A stretch of DNA of 64,000 nt from Pontibacter roseus DSM 17521 (GTDB lineage: Bacteria; Bacteroidota; Bacteroidia; Cytophagales; Hymenobacteraceae), in assembly GCF_000373265.1 (NCBI RefSeq), contig NZ_KB890766.1, positions 397,431 to 461,430 on the forward strand, given 5' to 3'. The position numbers and the translations under genes are program-made. This document shows positions 37,953 through 47,600 of the stretch, piece by piece. Under the pieces are notes generated by a model, which saw only the letters and a program-made list of their open reading frames with translations, did no database searches and had not been told where the DNA came from. How positions within the stretch are numbered: the first letter of the stretch is position 1; the number at the start of each line of letters is the position of its first letter.

Positions 37953-39221
37953 ATGAATATCCTCCGAGTCATAGCCAGTATGGATCCTGTTCAGGGCGGC
38001 CCCTGCCAGGGAATACGCAATGCTATACCTGAAATGGAAAAACTGGGAGTCAGAAATGAGGTGGTCTGCCTAGACAGTCCCAGCGCCCCTTTCCTTGCAG
38101 AAGAGAGTCTGCAGATACATGCGCTTGGCCCAGGTAGAAGGCCGTGGTGTTACAGTGGCAAGCTTATGCCTTGGCTTCTGGAAAATCTGCCCCGTTTTGA
38201 TGCTGTTGTGGTGCATGGGCTTTGGCTCTACCATGGGTATGCGGTCTTACAAGCCATTAAGCGCCTGAAGAAACGAGAGGGAACAAGCAGTGGTGGAAAG
38301 GTGAAGGTACCTAGCCTCTATGTGATGCCACATGGCATGCTGGACCCCTACTTCCAACGTGCCAGCGGAAGGAGGCTGAAGGCAGTCAGAAACTGGTTTT
38401 ATTGGAAGTTGGTAGAAAGCCAGGTAGTGAATCAGGCGGATGGTGTGCTGTTCACCTGTGAATCGGAGCTCCAGCTGGCAAGAGAGCCATTCAGGCCTTA
38501 CCAACCGAAGCAGGAAATTAATGTGGGGTACGGCATTGCTGCCCCACCTCTATGCCGCCAATCCATGCAGGAAGCTTTTGCCCTGTCTTGTCCAAAACTG
38601 AAAGGAAAACCATACTTGCTTTTCTTGAGCAGAATTCATGAGAAAAAAGGTGTTGAATTACTGGTTAAGGCATATTCCCTTGCACTAAGCAAAAGACAGA
38701 AGTCAGGCCCAGTTCCGGCAGTTGCGGGTGGAGAGGAGGTAATGGAGCCAGTGGGAGCAGAAACCGATTTACCAAAATTAGTTATCGCCGGACCAGGGCT
38801 GGAAACTCCCTATGGTCAATCGTTACAAAATCTGGTCAAGGAGTCCCCTAACTTACAAGACGCTGTCTTCTTTCCAGGCATGCTGACAGGCGAGGCGAAG
38901 TGGGGAGCCTTTTATGGGTGTGACGCTTTTGTGCTCCCGAGCCATCAGGAAAATTTTGGCATTGCCGTAGTAGAAGCCCTCAGCTGCGGTAAACCAGTCT
39001 TAATTTCGAACCAGGTGAACATCTGGCGGGAAATTGAAAACGGAGGAGGCGGTATAGTGGAAGAGGATACAGTAGCAGGTACGCTGCACATGCTGGAAGT
39101 ATGGCAAGCCTTATCCGACTCCGCTAGAAGCAGGATGGGCTTACAGGCCAGAGATACATTTGAATCATGCTTTGCTATGGAGCCAGCTGCGCAAAGGTTT
39201 TTGAACGCTGTAGAGACGTGA
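37953..39221 (+). CDS. Glycosyltransferase, GT4
   Basis: The 422-residue protein has the N-terminal MNILRVIASMDPVQGGPCQG and VVVHGLWLYHGYAVLQA. The donor domain has LFLSRIHEKKGVELLVKAY, LVIAGPGL and the EX7E motif in HQENFGIAVVEALSCGKPVL. A stretch near residues 245-275 (about KSGPVPAVAGGEEVMEPVG) is an unusual low-complexity insertion between two donor-side strands. The protein is otherwise a normal GT4. Confidence 0.88.
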   Translation: MNILRVIASMDPVQGGPCQGIRNAIPEMEKLGVRNEVVCLDSPSAPFLAEESLQIHALGPGRRPWCYSGKLMPWLLENLPRFDAVVVHGLWLYHGYAVLQAIKRLKKREGTSSGGKVKVPSLYVMPHGMLDPYFQRASGRRLKAVRNWFYWKLVESQVVNQADGVLFTCESELQLAREPFRPYQPKQEINVGYGIAAPPLCRQSMQEAFALSCPKLKGKPYLLFLSRIHEKKGVELLVKAYSLALSKRQKSGPVPAVAGGEEVMEPVGAETDLPKLVIAGPGLETPYGQSLQNLVKESPNLQDAVFFPGMLTGEAKWGAFYGCDAFVLPSHQENFGIAVVEALSCGKPVLISNQVNIWREIENGGGGIVEEDTVAGTLHMLEVWQALSDSARSRMGLQARDTFESCFAMEPAAQRFLNAVET

Positions 39222-39266
39222 TTGCTCGTGCCATTTAACGTGGGTTCAACATTTCAATAAGATTCT

Positions 39267-39842
39267 ATGCACAACCAGGATACATATACAGGCGCTTCTT
39301 TTTCCATGCGTAATCGCTTGAGCAGAGCTGTCTGGGGAGTGGTTGTGCTTTTATTCTTCCGGTATTCACCAAAGCCCTTACATGCTTGGAGGTCGTTTCT
39401 CCTGAGAATCTTCGGAGCAAAAGTAGGGCAGGGGGTGCACGTGTATCCCAAAGTCAAAATATGGGCCCCCTGGAATCTGGAACTCGCGGATGAATGTGGG
39501 GTTGGGAATGGTGCCAACCTGTACTCCATGGACAAGATCACGATTGGCCGGCGGGCAGTTATTTCGCAGGGGGCTCACCTGGTTGCTGGAACACATGATT
39601 ATACCAAGCCGGGCTTTCCTTTAGTCACAAGACCTATACACATCGGTGACCATGCCTGGATTGCAGCTGAAGCGTTCGTTCACCCGGGCACAAACATCGG
39701 CGAGGGAAGCGTGGTGGCCGCCAGGTCAGTGGTTACCCGAGACATGCCCACCTGGATGGTGTGCGGCGGACATCCCTGTAAACCCATCAAGGAAAGGGTG
39801 CTGGAAGGGTATACCCCACAGGTTCTGTCAGTGAGGCAATAA
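39267..39842 (+). CDS. WcaF-like hexapeptide acetyltransferase
   Basis: The 191-residue protein has the fold of WcaF and related maltose/galactoside O-acetyltransferases: repeats such as IGRRAVISQGAHLVAG and IGDHAWIAAEAFVHPG, the catalytic histidine region GTHDYTKPG and the end VVCGGHPCKPIKER in the family's form (MVCGGHPCKPI). In colanic acid loci WcaF acetylates a fucose residue. The GDP-fucose synthase gene 2.5 kb downstream agrees. It sits 45 bp after the previous GT. Confidence 0.88.
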   Translation: MHNQDTYTGASFSMRNRLSRAVWGVVVLLFFRYSPKPLHAWRSFLLRIFGAKVGQGVHVYPKVKIWAPWNLELADECGVGNGANLYSMDKITIGRRAVISQGAHLVAGTHDYTKPGFPLVTRPIHIGDHAWIAAEAFVHPGTNIGEGSVVAARSVVTRDMPTWMVCGGHPCKPIKERVLEGYTPQVLSVRQ

Positions 39843-39853
39843 GCTATAGCCGT

Positions 39854-40771
39854 ATGATTTCAGTCATAATCCTTACCAAAAATGAAGAGCGCGACTTACC
39901 CGCCTGCCTCACATCACTCAGGTGGTGTGACGATGTGCATGTGCTCGATTCAGGAAGTATGGATGGGACTTGCGAGATTGCCCGGAGCTATGGCGCAAAG
40001 CTGTTCCAGCATCCATTCCAAAGCTTTGGACAGCAGCGGAATTTTGCTTTGGATTATCTAGCTATACAGCATGAATGGGTGCTGTTTCTGGATGCAGATG
40101 AAGTGACGACGGAGCAGTTTCAGGCATCCATCGTTTCAGCGGTGAAAACTGCCGGTGACGACGTGGCAGGTTTCTACTGCTGCTGGAAGATGATGCTGGA
40201 AGAAACTTGGCTTAAACACTGCGACAACTTTCCCAAATGGCAGTTCCGGCTACTGAGAAAAGGCAGAGCCAGGTTTGTAGACTTTGGCCACGGGCAGAAG
40301 GAGGGGGAGGTGCAAGGTAGCATCGGTTACATTAAGGAGCCATACCTGCACTACAGTTTCTCCAAGGGGTGGGCACAGTGGGTTGAGCGCCATAACAGGT
40401 ACTCCTGTCAGGAGGCATTCGCCCGGCTCCACGCACCGCCACCCTGGCGCAATATGTTCTCCAGGCATGGAAGTGTCCGGAATCCTGCCCTGAAGTCCTG
40501 GCTGAGCAGGGTGCCCGGCTGGCCACTCCTGCGGTTTATGCAGGCTTACGTATTCAGCCTTGGCTTTCTGGAGGGGGTGCCAGGCTTAATATACTGTATC
40601 AATATGAGCTATCACGAATTCCTGATCCAAATCAAGATGCGGGAAATCAGGAGGGGCGAACGCAGCAGTACTGACAGCCAAAGAGCCATTGAGGAGGAGG
40701 CCCTGTCAGCGCAGAGCGAACCATACTACAAGGAACATATTCGTTTAGAGCCTGAGCCGTCTCAAACGTGA
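39854..40771 (+). CDS. Glycosyltransferase family 2 (WaaE/KdtX-like)
   Basis: The 305-residue enzyme has the GT-A motifs ISVIILTKNEERDLPACL, VLDSGSMDGTCEIA and the DxD in FLDADEV. A W-rich segment and the C-terminal FMQAYVFSLGFLEGVPGLIY membrane-associated region are typical of WaaE/KdtX-like transferases. It probably adds a hexose or heptose. It starts 11 bp after the acetyltransferase gene, and a possible minus-strand gene overlaps its end. Confidence 0.88.
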   Translation: MISVIILTKNEERDLPACLTSLRWCDDVHVLDSGSMDGTCEIARSYGAKLFQHPFQSFGQQRNFALDYLAIQHEWVLFLDADEVTTEQFQASIVSAVKTAGDDVAGFYCCWKMMLEETWLKHCDNFPKWQFRLLRKGRARFVDFGHGQKEGEVQGSIGYIKEPYLHYSFSKGWAQWVERHNRYSCQEAFARLHAPPPWRNMFSRHGSVRNPALKSWLSRVPGWPLLRFMQAYVFSLGFLEGVPGLIYCINMSYHEFLIQIKMREIRRGERSSTDSQRAIEEEALSAQSEPYYKEHIRLEPEPSQT

Positions 40772-40886
40772 TTATAACCGAATGACCTAAAGCCATGATG
40801 CCATAAACCAGTAGAAAAACCAACCAAAGCCGCCCCAGACCTAGCTTATCCAGCTTACTCAGCAGCCCTTCTTTCTTGCTATCCAT
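40647..40886 (-). CDS. Possible small membrane protein, antisense to the end of the GT2 gene
   Basis: A 79-codon minus frame begins MDSKKEGLLSKLDKLGLGRL and continues with a helix (LWLVFLLVYGIMALGHSVI), a plausible membrane-protein start. Its last 40 or so codons lie antisense to the GT2 gene and look less natural. Only the intergenic part (40772-40886) is persuasive, so it may be the 5' remnant of a broken gene. Confidence 0.3.
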   Translation of the reverse strand: MDSKKEGLLSKLDKLGLGRLWLVFLLVYGIMALGHSVIITFETAQALNEYVPCSMVRSALTGPPPQWLFGCQYCCVRPS

Positions 40887-40984
40887 CTACCCGCCTGTCT
40901 GTATTAGCCCCAGCTCAGGAATAACTACTTGTATGCCTTCTCTATACCCAAAGAGGTTTTATTACATTTTTAAGAGTACGAATC

Positions 40985-42337
40985 ATGAAGAAGAGAGTGT
41001 TACTCATCGGATATAACTTTTCTCCTGAACCAACAGGTATAGGACGATACAGTGGAGAGCAGATGCAATGGCTGGCCCGCAACGGGTATGACTGCACAGT
41101 AATTGCCTCTTACCCCTACTATCCTTTCTGGGAGGTGCAGGAGCCTTATTCCAAAAGCAGGCTGTGGTATAAAACTGAGGTAGAGCTTTTCGAATCAGGG
41201 GGGAAGGTGACTGTGCATCGCTGCCCTATGTACATCCCGAAAAACCCAACGGGCATGAAGCGGGTGCTACTCGATTTGACTTTCTTCCTTACAGCTTTTT
41301 TCCGACTGCTATACCTGTTGCCGGGCAAGAGGTATGACTTTACCATTGCCATACTGCCTTCTATAAGCCTCGGGCTCCTGGGGTTCTTCTACAAGGCCAT
41401 CAGGGGCACAACGCTTATTTGCCACGTGCACGACTTGCAGATAGAGGCGGCCCGGGATTTGAATATGATAAAATCCAAAACAGCCATCAATCTTCTTTTC
41501 AAACTGGAGAAATTCATGTTTGACAGGTGCGACAAGATAACCTGCGTAGGGGCAGGTATGGCACGAAAGGTGAAGGAAAAGGCGCTAAAGGACATTTCTC
41601 TGTTCTTTAATACGACAGACCTGGAGCAGTTTTTCCCACTCCACAACCGGGAGGAGTTGAAAAGGCAGTTCGGTTTTGAGCCACACGAAAGGGTAATATT
41701 GTACTCAGGTGCTATCGGCGAAAAACAAGGAGTCGAAACGATTCTGCACGCAGCTGAAGAGCTCAAACAGCACCACGACCTGAGATTCGTAATCTGCGGC
41801 TCAGGCCCTTACAAAGAGAAACTGCAAGCATTGGCAAAGGAAATGAAGCTTCAGAATGTGACTTTCATGCCCTTGCAGCCAATGGAGCAGTTTAACCAGT
41901 TCCTTAACATGGCCGACGTTCATCTGATTGTTCAGAAAGCAAATGCCGGTGACCTGGTTATGCCATCCAAACTCAACACGGTTCTGGCTATAGGTGGGCT
42001 CGCGCTGGTGACTACCAACGAAGGCTCCGGCATGCACACGCTCATACGAAAACACAACATGGGGCTGGTGGTGGAAGCTGAGAACCAGCAGGCGCTGAAC
42101 CAGGGTATACTTAAGGCCTTGACCGAGGATACTCAAGCACTTACGCACAACGCCCGGCGATATGCCGAGTCACACCTTGCCATAGAAAGCATCATGAGAG
42201 GCTTCGAGAAATCATGTCTGTCCATAGAGCCTGTCGAACAGCCCGCATCGCAACCATCCTCCGCTAGCAGGTTAAGAAGACAAGCTCAAACACAGGCTTT
42301 CAAACGAGCGAGAAATCACCCGAGCATAACCGATTAA
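40985..42337 (+). CDS. WcaI-like glycosyltransferase
   Basis: The 450-residue protein begins VLLIGYNFSPEPTGIGRYSG, the hallmark of WcaI-type GT4 enzymes of colanic acid synthesis, with ASYPYYPFW and HVHDLQIEAARDL. The donor domain has ILYSGAIGEKQGVETILHA, FVICGSGPYKEKL and VMPSKLNTVLAIGG. A 30-residue polar tail (after about 420) is extra. It would transfer fucose or a related sugar. A 213-bp gap with a possible small antisense gene precedes it. Confidence 0.9.
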   Translation: MKKRVLLIGYNFSPEPTGIGRYSGEQMQWLARNGYDCTVIASYPYYPFWEVQEPYSKSRLWYKTEVELFESGGKVTVHRCPMYIPKNPTGMKRVLLDLTFFLTAFFRLLYLLPGKRYDFTIAILPSISLGLLGFFYKAIRGTTLICHVHDLQIEAARDLNMIKSKTAINLLFKLEKFMFDRCDKITCVGAGMARKVKEKALKDISLFFNTTDLEQFFPLHNREELKRQFGFEPHERVILYSGAIGEKQGVETILHAAEELKQHHDLRFVICGSGPYKEKLQALAKEMKLQNVTFMPLQPMEQFNQFLNMADVHLIVQKANAGDLVMPSKLNTVLAIGGLALVTTNEGSGMHTLIRKHNMGLVVEAENQQALNQGILKALTEDTQALTHNARRYAESHLAIESIMRGFEKSCLSIEPVEQPASQPSSASRLRRQAQTQAFKRARNHPSITD

Positions 42338-42367
42338 AACTAAACTATCCATATAAGCAGCATTCTA

Positions 42368-43333
42368 ATGGAAAAAACTGACAAAGTTTATGTAGCCGGC
42401 CATAGAGGAATGGTCGGCTCAGCCATCATAAGAAGATTGGAGTCTTTGGGTTATTCCAATATCCTGGTGCGTACCTCACAGGAGTTGGACCTAAGGAATC
42501 AGGAGCAAGTGAACCGTTTTTTTGCTGAAGAACAGCCTGATTATGTTTTTCTGGCGGCGGCAAAAGTAGGAGGCATCATTGCCAACAGTACCTACCAGGC
42601 GGAGTTCATTTACGACAACATGATGATTCAGAATAATGTCATCCATGCTGCTTATGAACAAAACGTAAAGAAACTGATGTTTCTAGGCTCTTCCTGCATC
42701 TATCCCAAGTTTTGCCCGCAGCCCATGAAGGAAGAATACCTACTTACCGGTTCCATTGAACCTACCAATGAACCCTATGCTATTGCCAAAATCTCCGGCA
42801 TCAAATTATGTGATTACTATAGGGCTCAGTATGGCTGCAACTTCATCTCCGTGATGCCCACAAACATCTATGGGCCGAATGACAACTACGACCTGCAGAA
42901 TTCACACGTCCTGCCTGCCTTGCTGAGAAAATTCATCACAGCCCGCAACAAAAGAGAGCCTTCAGTCTGGATATGGGGAAGCGGTACGCCCAGGCGGGAG
43001 TTCCTTCACGCCGATGATTTGTCGGATGCGCTTCTATACCTGATGAAGTCCTACAACGAGGCGGGAGTCATCAACATCGGGGTTGGGAAAGACATAAGCA
43101 TACTTGAACTGGCAAAGCTAGTTCAGAAAGCGGTTGGGTATGATGGTGAAATTATCGTGGACCCATCCAAACCTGACGGAGCGCCCCGCAAATTACTGGA
43201 TGTGTCCCGACTGCATTCGATGGGATGGAGACCGAGTACCACTCTGGAAGAAGGTATAAGCCGCTCATATGAAGAAGCGAATGAAAAGGAGTGGGCGCGG
43301 GAAGTCGGTAAACACAATGTTGTGACCGGTTAG
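42368..43333 (+). CDS. fcl: GDP-L-fucose synthase
   Basis: The 321-residue extended SDR has the Rossmann motif AGHRGMVGSAI, the catalytic LGSSCIYP and YAIAK (Y137, K141), and the GDP-sugar-binding NIYGPNDNY. It converts GDP-4-keto-6-deoxymannose to GDP-L-fucose. The usual partner GDP-mannose 4,6-dehydratase (Gmd) is not in the window, so it must lie elsewhere. It is the last gene of the polysaccharide block and starts 30 bp after the WcaI-like gene. Confidence 0.94.
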   Translation: MEKTDKVYVAGHRGMVGSAIIRRLESLGYSNILVRTSQELDLRNQEQVNRFFAEEQPDYVFLAAAKVGGIIANSTYQAEFIYDNMMIQNNVIHAAYEQNVKKLMFLGSSCIYPKFCPQPMKEEYLLTGSIEPTNEPYAIAKISGIKLCDYYRAQYGCNFISVMPTNIYGPNDNYDLQNSHVLPALLRKFITARNKREPSVWIWGSGTPRREFLHADDLSDALLYLMKSYNEAGVINIGVGKDISILELAKLVQKAVGYDGEIIVDPSKPDGAPRKLLDVSRLHSMGWRPSTTLEEGISRSYEEANEKEWAREVGKHNVVTG

Positions 43334-43466
43334 TGCACCCATAACTTCTGCTCAACCATGTAGGGGCGGGCGTAAATGGGAGAACGTCTCCTCTTCGTGC
43401 AGTAGGGGACACCTGCTGTCTTTGCCATTCTGATGAACTGTGATTATAGGCTATCTTTCTTTTTAT

Positions 43467-44150
43467 ATGCATCTGCCCCTTCTTTTCCTGCTCTTGTTCG
43501 CTCTACCCAGCCTGGCTAATGCGAGGAATAGACATATTGCTCAACTGTCGGACGGACCGGCAATAGATAGCACACTGCTGTCAAATAGAACACAGGAGGC
43601 AACCGCTCAGAAAAAGGTTCGCCTGGGTGCAAAGGCGGGCATTGGCCTGTCAAACATGAATTTCAACAAAGGCTATCCGAAGCCTGCCACTCCAGTGGAG
43701 GGCTTCTGGGGTGTAGGTGCAGCAGGAGGCGCGGTGATTGAAATCATGGTTTACAAAAGGCTGTACTTGCAGCAGGAGTACTTGTATGCGCACTTACAAG
43801 GAGAAGCAAAAGCCGAGGGACTCGGGTATACCCTTGGCTATCTCTCCCTGCCTGTGCTGCTCAAATACCAGGTGATGCCCAAAATCGCGGTTCTAGCTGG
43901 CCCACAGTTCGATTTGTTGTTACACGCTCAGCAGGATTTTGAGGGCAGTTCGCTGGACATCATGCACGAAACCGAAGCAAGGAACATTGGGGCTGCAGCA
44001 GGTATTGAGTACAGTCCCACGAGTATACTTTCAATTGATGCTAGGGTCATGCATGGTATCAATCACATTGGCATTAAGTATGGCAACAGCGCCCAGGAAT
44101 TCAAATTAGAGTCAGTACAGGTGTCAGTTGTGCTCAGGCCTTTCAAATAA
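43467..44150 (+). CDS. Outer-membrane beta-barrel protein, PorT/OmpX-like
   Basis: The frame is open from GTG at 43440, but the ATG at 43467 gives a signal peptide (MHLPLLFLLLFALPSLANA) and is preferred. The mature protein has alternating strands from about VRLGAKAGIGLSNMNF through YLQQEYLYAHLQGEA and IAVLAGPQFDLLLHA to VQVSVVLRPFK, ending in phenylalanine-lysine. This fits an eight- to ten-stranded PorT-type barrel (outer membrane protein beta-barrel domain). Role unknown; these are often associated with T9SS or polysaccharide loci. Confidence 0.8.
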   Translation: MHLPLLFLLLFALPSLANARNRHIAQLSDGPAIDSTLLSNRTQEATAQKKVRLGAKAGIGLSNMNFNKGYPKPATPVEGFWGVGAAGGAVIEIMVYKRLYLQQEYLYAHLQGEAKAEGLGYTLGYLSLPVLLKYQVMPKIAVLAGPQFDLLLHAQQDFEGSSLDIMHETEARNIGAAAGIEYSPTSILSIDARVMHGINHIGIKYGNSAQEFKLESVQVSVVLRPFK

Positions 44151-44660
44151 ATCAGGTACAGTGCTAACTGGTAATCACAACACATTGAGTACGTTTCTAC
44201 TTCGGACAACCAAAAGCTTCTACACGCTGCACTTTTGGCTTTATATTACCTTATTAATATTTTAGCCTTTAACATAGTTGAAATTATACCTTTACCAGTC
44301 AGCACATCATTTTCGTCAAAAACTTGAACTTGCATCTATCTAATATAAATTTACATTCGTAATTAATTAGAGTAAATATTTGCTTGCAAAAGTAAAATAA
44401 ATATCAGATTTATAATATTTGTAAATACTGCTTTACTTCCGCATCTATCATAATCTCCTTTAGTATCACGCAAGCTAATTGTGCTTTACTGTTTTAAGTG
44501 CAATTGTATCGATTAGTGCTGTAGTACCACTTGCCTGGTTATTTTGATTGTTACCACCAGGCCGCTTGACGCATGTTGCCATACCTGATATTCCTACGCT
44601 AGCGACTTAGCTTTTCTAGGCTTTTCACCTAACACATCGCTTAAATTTTAACAAAACATT
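44151..44660. other. AT-rich intergenic region before the giant surface-protein gene
   Basis: A 510-bp AT-rich spacer. It must hold the promoter for the 7.7-kb gene. TATACCTTTA near 44286 resembles a -7 element but lacks a TTG at the right distance. No gene, terminator with a T-tract or hairpin was found. Confidence 0.5.
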
Positions 44661-47600
44661 ATGCGCATGAAATCTACCGCAATTGTTTCTAGGAAGCAGC
44701 TCCTCTTACACCTGATTGCCATTTTTACCGTTTTTGTCGCTTCTGCACAATTAAGGGTGCATCAAGCTTTACCTGAGAGCTTTCTGGAATTAGTGTCTAG
44801 GATGAGCCCAGCACAGCCCAGCTCATCAGCTGTTGCTTCCAGCTACATGAAGGAGACAGAAAGCAGTCCGGCATACCTTCTAGCCACCAACAAAAATACG
44901 GTGGAGCTGAAAAGGGGAGGTGCCATTCAAGAGATTGGCCAACGAGAAAATGCATCAGTGGATGTATCCGTTCAGCCACAGGCTGCTGTTGCCGAATCCG
45001 GAAAGTCTATCCTGCTGGTAAGTTCATCAGGTAACAAATTCAGCCAGTATCCCTCTGAGATTCTGACCGCAGAGGGTTTGAATGGCTTCACCACCGCTGA
45101 CATTGGCGCCGTCACAGCAGACATGCTCAGCAGCTATGATGTGGTAATCCTCGGACATATTACGCTTACCAGCGCACAGGTGACCATGTTCAGCGACTGG
45201 ACCAACGCAGGCGGCACACTGATAGCTTTCAGGCCCGACGCCAAACTTGCGCCGCTCTTAGGCCTGACTCCTGGAAGCGGTAGCTTGGCAAACAAGTACC
45301 TTCTCGTACACACCGCTACCGGGCCCGGTAAAGGAATCGTCAGCCAGACCATGCAGTACCAGGGCGAAGCTGATTTATATGCAGTCAACGGCGCCACAAA
45401 ATTAGCTACGCTTTATTCTTCAGCCAACTCAGCCACTACCTACCCGGCAGTTACGTCAAACAGCGTAGGCAATCTGGGAGGCACAGCCGTTGCCTTCACT
45501 TTCGATTTGGCCAAATCAATCATCTATACCCGCCAAGGGAACCCGGAGTGGGCAGGACAGAAAAGGGACGGGCAGGCTGGCCCTATACGCTCCGATGACC
45601 AATACTACCCTGACTGGGTGGATTTAAGCAAGGTAGCCATCCCGCAGGCCGATGAGCAGCAGCGCTTATTGGCGAACATCATCACGCTTCATTCCCGTAA
45701 GCCTATGCCCCGTCTGTGGTACCTGCCCAGGGGGCTTAAGGCGGCCGTGGTGATGACGGGAGATGACCATGGCAACGGTGGCACGAAAGCCCGCTTCAAC
45801 CAATACCTGCAGATGAGCGACGACAACAGCGCCGCGGCGGTGGCAGACTGGAGAGCGATTAGGGGAACTTCGTACATCTACCCTGGCACACCACTCACAA
45901 ACTCAGAGGCAGTGGCGTTTGAGCAGCAGGGCTTTGAAGTGGCACTGCACCTCAACACCAACTGCTCCAACTACACCCCAACCTCCCTGGAGCAGAACCT
46001 GACCAGCCAACTGGCTGAATTCAAGTCACAATACTCTGGAGTTGCCGCACCCACTACCAACCGTACACACTGTATAGCCTGGAGCGACTGGCACACGCAG
46101 CCCAAAGTGATAAGACCAAAGGGTATACGCCTAGACGCCAATTACTATTACTGGCCCAGCCCCTGGGTGCAGGACAGACCTGGTATGTTCACAGGTTCCG
46201 GTATACCCATGCGCTTCGCTGATTTGGATGGCGGCATCATCGACGTGTACCAACTGGCCACGCAGATGACAGACGAGTCAGACCAGTCATTCCCCTACAC
46301 GATAGACCAGTTGCTTAACAAAGCCTTAGGAAAAGAAGGGTATTACGGGGTGTTCTGCGCGAACATGCATACGGATGCCAACACTTCCGATGGGTCTGAT
46401 GCCATCATCGCCTCTGCCAAGTCCCGCAACGTGCCGGTTATTTCTTCCAAGCAGCTGCTCACCTGGCTCGATGGCCGAAACGGTTCCTCTTTCAGCTCCA
46501 TGGCTTGGAATGGAGGTGAGCTAAGCTTCACAGCAAGTGTGGCAAGCGGGGCACGAAACCTGCAAGGGATGCTGCCTGTCACAGAGGCAACAGGACGCTT
46601 GTTAAGCCTTACAGTAAACGGGGCTCCAGTCACTTTCAGAATGGAGACCATCAAGGGTATAGAATATGCTTTTTTCCCTTGTACCTCGGGAAATTATGTG
46701 GCAGTCTATGATATAGATGCTACTCCTAACCAGGCGCCTGTCGTGAATATCACGTCACCTGCCAGCAATGAAGCTTTCACATCACCTGCCTCCATTACCA
46801 TCACAGCCAACGCATTGGACAACGACGGCTCCGTAAGCAAAGTAGATTTCTACCAGGGTGGTGCTTTGCTAGGAGTGGATACGAACGGCAGCGACGGGTG
46901 GAGCTATACTTGGACTGAAGTTAAGGCGGGGGCGTATGAGCTTACCGCAGTAGCCACTGACGATGGAGGCGCCACTACTACTTCTGCAGCTATTACTGTT
47001 TCCGTCACAGCCGTATGCCCCTGTACCGTGTTTCAACCAAATGACGCTCCAACAGGCAACCTGAATAACGACAATAGCGCCCTGCAACTGGGCATGAAGT
47101 TCCGCTCCTCGGTCAACGGGTTTGTGACGGGGGTTCGCTTCTACAAGCAGAGCGGCAACACGGGCACCCACACGGGTCAGCTCTACAGCAGCTCGGGGGC
47201 GCTGCTGGCCTCGGTGGTGTTCCAGGACGAGACGGCCTCGGGCTGGCAGCAGGCGGCCTTCTCCAGTCCGGTGGCCGTCACGGCGGGCACCACCTACGTC
47301 ATCTCCTACCATAGCAGCGCAGGAACTTACTCTGCCACTTCTAACGGATTTGGACAGGCTATTCTGAATGAGCCCTTAAGTGGGCTCCAGAATGGAACAG
47401 ATGGACCGAATGGCGTATTCCGCTATACCTCTTCCCCCGCATTTCCAAATGAAAGCTTTGGAGCTGCCAACTACTGGGTAGATGCGGTGTTCAATACCAC
47501 CGCTGCGCCGGGCAACCAAACCCCCACCGTAGCGCTGACCTCACCTGCTGCTGGTGCCACCTTTACAGCACCGGCTACGGTGACCATTGCTGCCACAGCC

